Under the pieces are notes generated by a model. The model did not search any database and was not told the origin of the DNA. It saw only the letters and a program-made list of their open reading frames with translations. Positions 8,181 through 18,100 of a DNA stretch of 41,902 nt are shown piece by piece (position 1 is the stretch's first letter; each line of letters opens with the position of its first letter). The position numbers and the translations under genes were made by a program. Origin of the DNA: a virus. The DNA is taken from positions 1 to 41,902 of IMG/VR virus record IMGVR_UViG_3300035698_001168; one strand, 5' to 3'.

Positions 8181-9068
8181 TTATGAAAGTGTTGATATAG
8201 TTATATATGACGGGGGTGGTACTGATACGTTTGTGCCAGTTGCACGGAATTCATCGAAATTACTAGTTATAGTTCCATCTACGTTTTCATCAGGATTGCC
8301 TGTGTTGTCATCGTTAAAGGTAACTCTAAACTGTAGTTGAGCCGTTGTATTTGCTCTTGCTTGTACTGTATAATCATTGTCGCTGTAAACACCCGATCCC
8401 GTTTTAACAAATACAGTCTGATACGACCCAGTCAAATCGTAATTTCCAATGTTACTGCCGACTCCTGATCCACCGGTGCTAGTTTCATTATAGTTAAACT
8501 TAACTATTGTCATAGTCGATAGCATTCCTGTCCAATTAGCTGTCTTAGCTCCGGTGCCTCCTGTAATACTAGCCGAAAATCGCATTTCACCGCCTGCGTT
8601 AAAAAAGTGCCTGCGGTGATCGCTGTCAGTAAAGGTAACTCTAAATTCATGACTAATAGTTCCGTTCCACTGCGTCGAGCGAATACTTTGTAACACATTT
8701 TGAGCTGTTGCTTGATTGGAGCTAACTAGTAATGCATCGCCTTCAATAGTCGGCATTACATTCTCGTAGTCAGCAAAGCCCTTCCGGGCACCATCAATAC
8801 CAGTGCCGACTTCGTCGGCAATTATGTCTTGATTGTCTATCTCTACAATTGATGTATTATTAGAGCCAGTTTGGTGATTGCTTGCTGCTTGTATGTCGGA
8901 GTAAAGAGCATCCATTGAATCTTCTGTAGCAATATCGTTAACCGATACCGGCGAGCTAGCTAAAGCTTGCCCGTATCCCGAAGTACCGGAGCCTGTTCCC
9001 ATAACGCTTGCGATGCGCGAATGAACATTGTTATACCGTGCTGCTGTTATTGTATCGCCGATTGCCAT
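8181..9068 (-). CDS. Tail-fibre-like virion protein (paralogue 1)
   Basis: 295 aa. Same layout as its downstream neighbour: GTGSGTSGYGQ near residue 25, YSDIQAASNHQTG, a central DHRRHFFNAGGEMRFSAS block, NYDLTGSYQTVFVKTGSGVY and a DDNTG...DGTITS end. The FFNxGGxxRFS block is a hallmark I associate with marine phage fibre-like proteins. It starts three bases after the stop of the 495-aa fibre protein, with AAGG in the overlap as ribosome binding site. The tandem copies differ enough that duplication is old or under diversifying selection; dN/dS was not computed. Confidence 0.78.
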   Translation of the reverse strand: MAIGDTITAARYNNVHSRIASVMGTGSGTSGYGQALASSPVSVNDIATEDSMDALYSDIQAASNHQTGSNNTSIVEIDNQDIIADEVGTGIDGARKGFADYENVMPTIEGDALLVSSNQATAQNVLQSIRSTQWNGTISHEFRVTFTDSDHRRHFFNAGGEMRFSASITGGTGAKTANWTGMLSTMTIVKFNYNETSTGGSGVGSNIGNYDLTGSYQTVFVKTGSGVYSDNDYTVQARANTTAQLQFRVTFNDDNTGNPDENVDGTITSNFDEFRATGTNVSVPPPSYITISTLS

Positions 9069-9071
9069 AAT

Positions 9072-10559
9072 TTATACCTTTAATATACACTCTACTAATT
9101 TTTCATTACTGTTAGAGTTAGTCTCAAGCGCAATACCTACTATGTAACTACCTATTACGTAAGTGCCTGCTTCTGATGTCGCTACTCCGCCACTGCTACT
9201 ATATATAGTTTGTCCTTTAGTTACAGCGCCTCTAATGCGAACTGGCACTCGGCCTACTAAGGCGATATACTGTCCATCGGCTTCGCTATTCATCATAAAT
9301 GCAGGATTAGTCGAAACTACTCCTACTGGCATATTAAATCCAGTAGATACATCAACTTCGTGGTCGTTGTGTTCACAAACTTCAACAACTGTGCCTGGAG
9401 TTAATTCACTAGGAGTAGTATATTTTTCTGCCAGGTCAGCGTAGCGTGCCGAAGTAGCAATTCCGTTAAATATCGTTGCTGCTAGGCCTCCAGAAGTATC
9501 ACGAATTGCTACTGTGTTATTAGTTGCACTCACGTCGCTTGTGCGGTAGTTAGCTCCAACTTTAAGTGAATCTGCTTGCGTAGCTACGCCGTTAAATGCG
9601 TCAGCATGTACAGTTGCCCACTTTGCTCCGCTTGTTCCTAAATTATAAGTGCTGTTAGTAGAAGGATTTAAGCCTGTTGCTGTAATTGACATAGAGTGCG
9701 TAAGTGTTCCACCGCTATTATTAGCCTTTAATTTAATAACATTACTAGAGCCAACTGTGTTAGCTATAACACCTTCGTTTCCGTTTTCAACAAGAATACT
9801 AATGTCTGAAGAATCACCGATAGCAAGTCCGGCATCTGCAAACGACACTACGTTAGCAAAACTCGAGCTTGACGTCCGGACATAGTCGCTAGCAAGAAAG
9901 CCGCCTAAGCGTAACGTATTTGAAGCTGTTCCCCAAAAGTGATGATCGGTGCTCGTCACACCAGAAGTAGCAGCTCTTGTATTTTTAAGAGTGATACCTT
10001 TCTTAATTATATCAAATCCTTCAATTGCACTAGGATCCCCTGGGTCAATTGTAAATTCACCCGGACTAATAACTGTAATTACTTCATCGTTAATTACGCT
10101 GGCAATTACTGAATGGTTAACACTAGTTGTATCTTTAACTGTTAAACTTTGCATTTGAGTCACGCCGGCTCCTGCGCCCTGCGGTCCTATTAAGACGTAG
10201 CCTGCGCCATTATAAACATAAAGCTGATCGTTGCCGGTGTCCCACCAAAAATCGCCAACCGTTAGGCCCGAAGGTTCGGTGGTCGAAATTTCAGCTCCGC
10301 CCGTTGAACGAAACTTAGTTCCGTCGTAAAACTTTAGTTTTCTAGCTGCGCTATCAAACCACATCTGCCCGGTAACTGCGCGTGGTGGAGAATTAGCTCC
10401 ACTAAAGTTTTCTAGTAAAAAGAGAAAGTTTTCGTTCTGAACTTCTCCGTATCCTGCATAATTCCTACCTACAAACTTTATGTCAGTTGTTTGATCAATT
10501 GTGCCGTCTTCAACTGTAGTAAGTAATGAATTATCATATTTGTTAATCTGGTATGACAT
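9072..10559 (-). CDS. Fibre-like structural protein with ADLAEKY C-terminal domain
   Basis: 495 aa. The N-terminal module (residues about 1-125) contains VGRNYAGYGEVQNENFLFLLENF, GQMWFDSAARKLKFYDG, GDFWWDTGNDQLYVYNG and VLIGP; the same module opens the 617- and 699-aa proteins. The middle is a low-complexity beta-rich shaft. From about residue 370 there is SARYADLAEKY followed by PGTVVEV, PVGVVSTNPAFMMN and VGRVPVRI, a C-terminal domain I know from other phage fibre proteins, perhaps a trimer cap. It has its own candidate late promoters in the gap upstream. AGGGGT 14-9 bases before the ATG is a possible ribosome binding site. Role: tail fibre or baseplate-attached appendage. Confidence 0.82.
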   Translation of the reverse strand: MSYQINKYDNSLLTTVEDGTIDQTTDIKFVGRNYAGYGEVQNENFLFLLENFSGANSPPRAVTGQMWFDSAARKLKFYDGTKFRSTGGAEISTTEPSGLTVGDFWWDTGNDQLYVYNGAGYVLIGPQGAGAGVTQMQSLTVKDTTSVNHSVIASVINDEVITVISPGEFTIDPGDPSAIEGFDIIKKGITLKNTRAATSGVTSTDHHFWGTASNTLRLGGFLASDYVRTSSSSFANVVSFADAGLAIGDSSDISILVENGNEGVIANTVGSSNVIKLKANNSGGTLTHSMSITATGLNPSTNSTYNLGTSGAKWATVHADAFNGVATQADSLKVGANYRTSDVSATNNTVAIRDTSGGLAATIFNGIATSARYADLAEKYTTPSELTPGTVVEVCEHNDHEVDVSTGFNMPVGVVSTNPAFMMNSEADGQYIALVGRVPVRIRGAVTKGQTIYSSSGGVATSEAGTYVIGSYIVGIALETNSNSNEKLVECILKV

Positions 10560-10587
10560 GTTTTTTAACCCCTAAAATGCTTATCAA

Positions 10588-10616
10588 TATTTATCTATTA
10601 TGCCCTGGTATTTAGA
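10588..10616 (-). promoter_or_regulatory. Two late-promoter-like motifs before the 495-aa gene
   Basis: In the 52-bp gap on the minus strand are TCTAAATA (10616-10609) and GATAAATA (10595-10588), each one mismatch from the T4 late consensus TATAAATA. The second leaves 28 bases to the ATG at 10559. Either would start a separate late transcript for the 495-, 295- and 305-aa genes. Confidence 0.5.
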
Positions 10617-12465
10617 CTACTTCTTGCCATGTCTTAGTACTAGAAACATCATTAACTATGTATTCCTTTAACCCTCGCGTAACTCCTATCGTAACCGTAC
10701 CCGAAGCATTATTGCCGGTGTCTGTAAAATCTTCTACTACTGACTTAGTGCCGCCTGCGCCGTTGGGATTGTCTACAGTAGTTAGGGTCTTAACCAGCAC
10801 TTCAGTAGTGATAGATCCACTTAGACCGACGTCTATAACGATTCCCGAAACTGTTGCGTTGTCTAAACTAGTAGTTGCAATATAAGCCGACGAGCTAATA
10901 CTTCTGTCGGCTGCTGGATGCAGTGACTCAAGAATGGCTATAATAGCTGCATCGTTTAATCCTGTGACATCTAATGCAAAGCCTATACGCTGCGATTCAT
11001 TTTGTGCGTCGACATACTCTTTGTTTGCTGCGTCGGCTGCAACAACTGGCGCCTGTAGTCCTGTAATTCTCTGAGGTGTTGTTAGTGTAATTATGCCGGC
11101 GCTATCAATATTTAAGCCAGTAGTGCTTTCTGTAATCACTGATCCGTTTATATTAATACTGTCAACATCTAGGTTTATTAATGCGCCTATTGTCTCTAAG
11201 TCGTTAGCCGAAGTGACTCCGGATAATGTAGTAGCCGATAGCACAGTAACTCCGGCTATTTTATATTCTTTATTAGGTAGCAGATTGAGGTGTTCGGACG
11301 AAGTCCATGACCCAGTTCCTGCTCTCCAAATAAGTTCCTTAGTGCCGCCCGACGACATTAATAAGATGCCGCCGTTGTCAACTCCGGCATCGTCTAATAG
11401 AAACGCAGTACTATCACCATGAGACGCTAGTTCGATGTTTTTATCTTCGACTGCTAAATTATGAACTTCGATACTTGTGCTAGTTCCTCCTACAGTAAGA
11501 TTACCGGTAATTCTAGCATCGCCCGTTACGTCTAGAGTTGCTATAGGAGTTGGCTGAAATATACCAACTCGCGCATTTGCTGCGTCTATAGTAACAGCGT
11601 CTGCAGGAACTGAATCAAATCCAGCAGCAGTAGAGCGCACACGTATACGATAATCATGATCGAGCTGCGTATTTTCTGTAACAAAACTTGTGCCGACTAC
11701 CTTCTGAACGTTGTTTAATGCTGTTCCGATTGTTAAACCGCTGTTATTTTGAATTGTAATATTGCCAACAGTAGTTCCGTTAGCATCAGCTGGTATGAAC
11801 GAAGCCGAATTCTTAATTACTCCGGTTTCTGTTATAAGGTTTCTTGCATTTAATGCAGTGCCGTTATAGCTAAATTCACTTGGGTCTACTGGAGTAAATC
11901 CTCGTTGTATTGGTGCAGGTATTCCGGCGATTTCTTGCCCCGGCACCGGAGTAAATACTACATTACTGTATAATCCTACAAATGTACCTTGTACGAATAA
12001 CCTAGTTACAACTCGATTAATTCCAATCGAGTCAAGAACACTAAACACGTCAATGCCGCTCTTGCCCTGTGCTGTGGTATAATCAGGTCCAATAAGTAGC
12101 CACTCGGTGCCTGTGTAGAAAAAGAACTGGTCGGCTCGAGTGTCAATCCATAAATCACCAAGTACCGGATTATTGGGCGCAGTACTTTGTATTGCCGCAC
12201 CCGAACCAGACTTAAATGTGCTGCCGTCGTATATTTTTAGTCTGCCTGCGTTTGTGTCATACCAAACTTGCCCAAGTAGCGGATTTTCAGGAGCCGATAC
12301 GCTTGCAAAGTTTTCAAGCATTGCTATAAAGTTTTCGTTTATAAACTCGCCAAATCCTTTGTAATTACGACCCACTAATGTAATATCAGTTGCGCCGGTG
12401 TCTAACTGCCCGTCAATTAGTTCAACTAACAACGATCCGTCTGTTTTATTTAATATGTAACTCAT
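10612..12465 (-). CDS. Fibre-like structural protein, middle paralogue
   Basis: 617 aa. It begins with the shared N-terminal module: VGRNYKGFGEFINENFIAMLENF, GQVWYDTNAGRLKIYDG, GDLWIDTRADQFFFYTG, LLIGP. It continues with beta-rich shaft sequence including ARITGNLTVGGTSTSIEVHNLAVEDKNIELA, of the kind seen in phage fibre and neck proteins, and ends in SSTKTWQEVV, without the collar domain of the 699-aa protein or the ADLAEKY domain of the 495-aa protein. The ATG forms a TAATG overlap with the preceding stop. Likely a trimeric fibre or baseplate appendage subunit. Confidence 0.8.
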   Translation of the reverse strand: MSYILNKTDGSLLVELIDGQLDTGATDITLVGRNYKGFGEFINENFIAMLENFASVSAPENPLLGQVWYDTNAGRLKIYDGSTFKSGSGAAIQSTAPNNPVLGDLWIDTRADQFFFYTGTEWLLIGPDYTTAQGKSGIDVFSVLDSIGINRVVTRLFVQGTFVGLYSNVVFTPVPGQEIAGIPAPIQRGFTPVDPSEFSYNGTALNARNLITETGVIKNSASFIPADANGTTVGNITIQNNSGLTIGTALNNVQKVVGTSFVTENTQLDHDYRIRVRSTAAGFDSVPADAVTIDAANARVGIFQPTPIATLDVTGDARITGNLTVGGTSTSIEVHNLAVEDKNIELASHGDSTAFLLDDAGVDNGGILLMSSGGTKELIWRAGTGSWTSSEHLNLLPNKEYKIAGVTVLSATTLSGVTSANDLETIGALINLDVDSININGSVITESTTGLNIDSAGIITLTTPQRITGLQAPVVAADAANKEYVDAQNESQRIGFALDVTGLNDAAIIAILESLHPAADRSISSSAYIATTSLDNATVSGIVIDVGLSGSITTEVLVKTLTTVDNPNGAGGTKSVVEDFTDTGNNASGTVTIGVTRGLKEYIVNDVSSTKTWQEVV

Positions 12466-14564
12466 TACACTACTCCGTGGTAGATTATATAGTTAGAAGC
12501 GACAAACGGGTTCATTACGTTTAGTTGTGCCCCTAATTCCTCGCCAGTAAAAGAGTGATCACCCGGTGCTGTGCGATAATCGTTCAATCCTGTTTGTCCT
12601 CCGTCTTGTATTTTACCACTAGTAGCAAGCGCTTGTCCGTCATTTGTGCCAGTGGGTGCATCGTATGATATTGCTTCTGACGCTAACACGCCGCTGATGA
12701 CGTCGGATATTGCATAAAATTGATCACCGTTCGACGCTCGCATATCGTGCTCGTGCTGTGGCAGATTTCGTCTACGGACATCTTTTGCTTCAGAGCCGCC
12801 AGATGTGCCTACTTGATCCGCTGCTGCGTCAGTTACTGTGTTAGCGGCACCAGCTGAGCCCATAGTATCTGCACCCAATGGCACTCTGCCTCGCATATCA
12901 GGTAGTGCAAACAAGAGCACGCCGCCTCCGGTAACAAGGCTAGCGTCTTTAAACTTAAATTGTATAACTGCGAATAAATCAGCATATGTAGATTTAGAAA
13001 CTTCTTCACCGTTGCACAATAACCATCCCGGTGGTGCAATATCTCCAGCATACGGCATGTACACGCCTATTGGATTAACCGGCACTGATTTTAATAGGTT
13101 TGTCCGCGATACACGGAATAAGCCGGGCGTACCGGTAATTCGATTAAGTAGCAATTCGTCGTTAGGCAACGTACTAGACACCGCTGACTTATTACTAATA
13201 AATGCATTTGATAGTGCTGTAGTAAATGTTTTTATATTACCGCCGGTCTGTCCGTCAAACACAAACTCAGATGCGCTGACATCGCCTAGCATCTTAAAAG
13301 TAGTAACACTTGTTAATTTATCTGATGATCCGGCCCGTCCCGACACTGCGCCGCTAACGTTACCAATAACATTTCCGCGGAAATTATTAGCATACACATT
13401 GTTCCACTTTGACGCCAAGCTTCCTAAATTTCGTTCAATGTTAGTAATGTCAACATCTGGAATGATATTAGCAAACGTAGATGATCCCTGTATCCGTGTA
13501 TTGCCTCCGACATTTAAGTCCTTGGCTATTCCTGTGCCGCCTTTGATAATAACTGCACCTGTACTAAAGGTTAAGCTGTCGGTTGTTCCATCAACAAATA
13601 GTGATTCACTTACTTTAGCATTGCCCAGAACGTCAAGTGACTCGTCTGGATTTGTTTGATTAATTCCAACGTTCGTATCTGAGTTAATTCTAATTGCTGT
13701 CGTTAAAGTCCCGGCGTTGTTAATGCGAATATCTATATTTGAGCCAGGGGTACTGTGTGTAATAACGGCAGAGTTTCCTTCAATTCCAAGACTTAGCGGG
13801 AGACTAGCACCTAGTTCTATGCCCGAGTTATCTTTAACGCGCAACGCTGCATTAGTAGTACTAACTACGTCGCTTCGCAAAAAATTTGATGCCGATACTA
13901 CAGTACTTCCGACGATTAGGTTCTCTGCTTTTTCCGATGTGCCGATAAATTTTGAAAATCCACTGCCGGCTATATCAGCCAACGTTAAGTTAACGCCGGG
14001 CTTAATCGACACAAATCCTGTAATTACTGTCTTAGGAGTAAATGAGGCAGTTGAGATAATTGCAACTGTGCGTGCTTCAACTTGTACTTGCAAGACGGTA
14101 TGAGTAATGTTGGCAGTATCGACGATGCTCGATGGCGTTATGCCTGTCGCTAGCCCGTCTGAGAAACTAGGTCCTACTAAGATCCACCCCGAGCCGGTAA
14201 ACAAGTAAAGCTGCTGGTTGTCTGTGTCGGCCCAAAGGTCTCCCGCAAGTGACGAAACAACATCTGGTTCGGTGGTTGCTTTTTTAAGACCACCACTTGC
14301 AACCCATGATGTTCCGTCGTAAATCTTTAGCTGGCTCACTGCATCACTTGTGTCATACCATAGCTGGCCTTCGACTGGATTAATAGGAGCATCGCTATTA
14401 GCAAAGTTTTCTAATAGATGTAGAAAGTTTCCCGCAACTGCTGTGCCATACGCCGTTGAACTGCGACCCGGTAGTCCGAGGCTTGTTTCGGTATTAACTG
14501 TTTTGTCCTCAACAGTAATATTACCTTTGTCGATGAAGTTAGTAAACGCAACTGTATATGCCAT
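12465..14564 (-). CDS. Fibre protein with C-terminal tail-collar domain
   Basis: 699 aa. N-terminal module shared with the next two fibre genes (LPGRSSTAYGTAVAGNFLHLLENF, GQLWYDT, LKIYDGTSW, GDLWADTDNQQLYLFTG). The shaft is beta-rich with a DSLTFSTGAVIIKGGTGI segment. From about residue 500 there is a phage tail-collar domain of the T4 gp12 type: PYAGDIAPPGWLLCNG, ALPDMRGRVPLG, GSEAKDVRRRNLPQHEHDM and NVMNPFVASNYIIYHG at the end. In T4 short fibres this region forms the receptor-binding, metal-binding head around HxH; here HEH is present. TAATG overlap with the 201-aa gene. Likely the main receptor-binding fibre. Confidence 0.9.
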   Translation of the reverse strand: MAYTVAFTNFIDKGNITVEDKTVNTETSLGLPGRSSTAYGTAVAGNFLHLLENFANSDAPINPVEGQLWYDTSDAVSQLKIYDGTSWVASGGLKKATTEPDVVSSLAGDLWADTDNQQLYLFTGSGWILVGPSFSDGLATGITPSSIVDTANITHTVLQVQVEARTVAIISTASFTPKTVITGFVSIKPGVNLTLADIAGSGFSKFIGTSEKAENLIVGSTVVSASNFLRSDVVSTTNAALRVKDNSGIELGASLPLSLGIEGNSAVITHSTPGSNIDIRINNAGTLTTAIRINSDTNVGINQTNPDESLDVLGNAKVSESLFVDGTTDSLTFSTGAVIIKGGTGIAKDLNVGGNTRIQGSSTFANIIPDVDITNIERNLGSLASKWNNVYANNFRGNVIGNVSGAVSGRAGSSDKLTSVTTFKMLGDVSASEFVFDGQTGGNIKTFTTALSNAFISNKSAVSSTLPNDELLLNRITGTPGLFRVSRTNLLKSVPVNPIGVYMPYAGDIAPPGWLLCNGEEVSKSTYADLFAVIQFKFKDASLVTGGGVLLFALPDMRGRVPLGADTMGSAGAANTVTDAAADQVGTSGGSEAKDVRRRNLPQHEHDMRASNGDQFYAISDVISGVLASEAISYDAPTGTNDGQALATSGKIQDGGQTGLNDYRTAPGDHSFTGEELGAQLNVMNPFVASNYIIYHGVV

Positions 14565-15169
14565 TATTCGTTAAACCCCGTTAAACTCTGCACTCGGACA
14601 GTGTAGTCAATTTGGATAAGACGATTTAAGCTTTTCTGCACAGGATGAAATATAACATGAGTTAACAATCTACCAGAGCCGGCTGAATCAAAAGACCTTA
14701 ATCCAAGTTCGTCAAATACATAAAGGCTGTCAGCCGACGATGCAGTATCAAACGCATCTTGGCCGTCTGGCTCGCCGTAATCTAATAAGCAAGTAACTAA
14801 GATGTCAGTATAGTTAGTACCACTTACATGTCTAGTTTCAATCTTATTGCGCACAGGATCGAGATTATTCACACTCCTGTCGTCGACTATTTTTGTGAAT
14901 GTTTCATTATACAGGCTTGCATTTGTTCCTGTTGAGTTTGGTGTTAGGTATGTGATAATACCAGTTGGGTCTATTGTGGTCCCGCCGTTGCCAAAGCTCA
15001 TTTCATATATAAATCCTTGTCCGGCATTAGCTAAGCTTTCTGCCATCGAAATACTCATATTTTCGTAATGAATTGCATTACGTTTCTCTTCAATAGTTTC
15101 GTTAGATACAGGATCATATACGTGTATATGACCTTGTATTAGTACGCCTTTGTTTTCAAATAGTTTCAT
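14564..15169 (-). CDS. Phage tail/baseplate structural protein, 201 aa
   Basis: 201 aa. Motifs: GVLIQGHIHVYDP, RNAIHYENMSISMAESLA, YEMSFGNGGT, YDELGLRSF-type VFDELGLRSF, and LTHVIFHPVQKSLNRLIQIDYTVRV. This pattern recurs in large contractile-tailed phages beside tail-fibre genes, but I know no assigned function. It occupies the position of T4 gp8 (after gp6 and the gp7-like gene), yet it is shorter than T4 gp8 (334 aa) and I see no resemblance, so I do not call it gp8. A late-promoter-like box lies 22 bases before the start and GAGAG serves as possible ribosome binding site. Confidence 0.75.
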   Translation of the reverse strand: MKLFENKGVLIQGHIHVYDPVSNETIEEKRNAIHYENMSISMAESLANAGQGFIYEMSFGNGGTTIDPTGIITYLTPNSTGTNASLYNETFTKIVDDRSVNNLDPVRNKIETRHVSGTNYTDILVTCLLDYGEPDGQDAFDTASSADSLYVFDELGLRSFDSAGSGRLLTHVIFHPVQKSLNRLIQIDYTVRVQSLTGFNE

Positions 15170-15191
15170 GTGTTTCTCTCATTTACCAGTG

Positions 15192-15199
15192 TATTTATT
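15192..15199 (-). promoter_or_regulatory. Late-promoter-like motif AATAAATA
   Basis: Minus-strand AATAAATA followed by C, one mismatch from TATAAATA, overlapping the stop codon of the giant gene and leaving 22 bases to the ATG at 15169. The spacing is identical to that of the box before gp6 (33447-33454). Confidence 0.5.
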
Positions 15200-18100
15200 C
15201 AGGAAGATCCACTATTGCTGCACTTAAGAATCTGCCTATTTCATTTTCTGCGCGGCTCAGTTTTGTTCCTGGATCTGACCAAATTTTTCCAATCTTTCTA
15301 ACAACCGTAATTTTAGTACCCTCGGCCGGCGTAGTATCTACGGTTAAAATTGACCCAAATACTGTAACTTCGGCTTCGGCTATTTCGTCAGCCTCTGGTG
15401 AATCTTGACCAAGTGCTTGATTAAATACACTAATGCTGTTTTTGCGCTGGCGCCTGCCAGCAACAAATGTTTCAAAATCATTTATACTAGATGGTGTAAA
15501 ATCTAGCTCAAATGCATTAGTAGTTCCGTCTGCTATTAACGTTTGTGTTAAAAATCTATCCTTATAAGGAATTGTTTCCTGCATTCCTTGATCTTGCAGT
15601 CTTTCGCCTGCAAGGTGAGTAACTGGAATACTAGTACCTAGTGTCCCGCGTCTTAGTTGCCGTAATGTATTACCCTGTTTAACAAAGTACTCAATGCGCT
15701 CACCGTTAACAAACATGACCCCAGGTATATTACGTGCGCTGTCTGGGGCCGGCAGTGATGTTCCGTCTACAAGTTCAATTCTTAGATCATACCAATTTAA
15801 GTCCTGCGCTAATTCGTACGTATTTGTGTCATTTAATCGCTTATAATGCGTGCGATTTAACATATCTTTAAATATTCTAAAACCAAACGGAGTAGTAGTT
15901 GGCGCTGTAGTAAACTGTATTAGTTCGATTATATCGTCGCTAGCTAGCGTGTTAATGATCTTTACGTACTCGCGATTATTAGTTATAAAATAATCCACGC
16001 TTGGCGTTAATAGGACACGATTCTTAGTTACCCAAACATACTGTGCATCAAGTGCTGTGGTTCGCAACTTAATAAGCCCCGAAGTAAGATTATGATACTG
16101 AAAGTAATCTGTTGTGTCCGAAGTCAACGTTACTCGGCTAACAACATCAAGCTGTGTTCTTTCGATCCCTAATGCATCGTGATTGCTAAATGACCATACT
16201 GTAATTATTTCTCCATCCACCGGTGGCTGCTGTGTTGCAATTATATTGCCGTTTACTATGTCATATCTAATGTCGTCGTCTATGTAGACTCGTAATTCGT
16301 CTCCAACAGTGCCGGTATCCGGAAATAATACTACACTCGAGCTCAATGAATCCCATCTCCACGTCACAGTGATATCTTGCTTAATACCGTTTATATATAT
16401 CGATACATTATTACTGTCAACACTAGCGGAAGGCAGCTGCCAAGATTTAAGCGCATAGATGCGTCGTTCTTCAATTACAAACTTATCATTGTAGCCGGCA
16501 TCTAGTATACCGCTACCTGCCCTAACAATAGTATTATACCGCGATGGCTCTTGTCCAAACGGTACTGGGTCTAGCGCATAAGCAACAGTGCTTCCGTCGG
16601 CTACGATAGTTTGTTTTGATACAATACTGTACTGTTGTAACTCACCTACGTGAATTGTAAAATGTACATTAGTATCAACTAGCGGCGCGGCGCCAAATTC
16701 TACGTTAATTCTTCCTTGTCCGTTATCAACTAGTACGGTGTCAACAGGATTACCATCAATTAATACATACGATTGCAAGTTATCCTGTACAGCCACCGGA
16801 GTAGTAAAGCTCCGCGTGCTTCCGTCGCCTACAAGTGTCTGTACGTCTAGTATAGTTAAGCCAGATTCGCCTAGTACTATAATACTTACTTTAGTGCCGG
16901 CGTCCGGTGCCGCACCTAAAGTAATCTTAAGTGTGCGATAATCAATAGTAACGTCATCGTAAATAACATTATCAATTTTTACAAAAACTGCTTCATTTGA
17001 GTTTGGACGTATATCAATGTCATACTCGGTAGTTACTCCGTCACTTGAGAAGTTAGTTGAGAATATATTTGCACCTCCTGACCCGGCTTGTTCATAAACG
17101 CGGATGTCAAGTGTGTCGAGCAGCTGGCCCGGAACAAGCTCTTCTGGACCCTTGCTAGTAGTCGGGGTCACAAATCCGTCACCGTCTACTACTATGTCAT
17201 CTGCTCGTATACCGGTTGCAGTTGAATAAGCTAAGTCGCCGCCTGATAACTGTGTATCGAATCCCGCTGGGTCTGGAGTAAAACTACCATCGCTAGTAGA
17301 CTTACGGATAATTATAATGTCGCCGTCTTGTGTTACAATTCCAAGATCCTGTAACGGAATAGTATCCTGCACTCCGTCGCCTATTATAGTTTGCATAATT
17401 GCATTTGGATTTTCGGGTGTTGAATCACTCGGGTCGTCAATCCTAATACCGTTGCGGTAAACATTGTATGCTACGCCATCTTCGAGCGGCGTAGCAAGGT
17501 CTATTGTAACTGTTGATCCGTCGAGGTCGAATATCTCATCTGCAAACGTATCATCGTATTGGTCCCACAATGTTGTGTACCGAGGCTGCGGGTCCCATCC
17601 ACCGACGCCGCTAAAGTCAAATCCGCGAACTTCCACGCCGCCGTAGTCGATGCCGTCTAACAACTGACCTAGGTCTTTGCCTAACTGTCCGGTTGTTGGA
17701 TTATAGAAATAATTAATTCTATCCTGGGCGTGTAGCATAGTTATATTCTTTTTATAAGAAAGTACAACTGTAGAATTACTTGCAGGGGGACTAACAAAAG
17801 ATATTTCGCCAAAGTACCTATCGTATCCTTTTGTTTGGTCTAGTACGTTTGCATAAGTGTACTCGCTCTGCAGAATATCTATATCATTAATTAAAATTGA
17901 AATAGTGTTTAACTTAGTGTCCATTGGAAACTTAAGACGAAACTTAGTCTTGCTTCCTGTTCCGACAACTACTTCGGTTTCATTTATACTAGTCACTAAG
18001 TACGCGCCAGTTGTTCTATCAAACCTAATAGCTAAGTGTGTTCTACGGGCAAGCGATTCGCCTATAATTGCCGAGGCCAATGCTGGAATCCCGTTGTCAG

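Noticed and set aside
12838-13659. 273-aa plus-strand open frame
   Set aside because: It lies wholly antisense to the 699-aa tail-collar fibre gene, has no recognisable motif or ribosome binding site, and its composition is that of a shadow frame.
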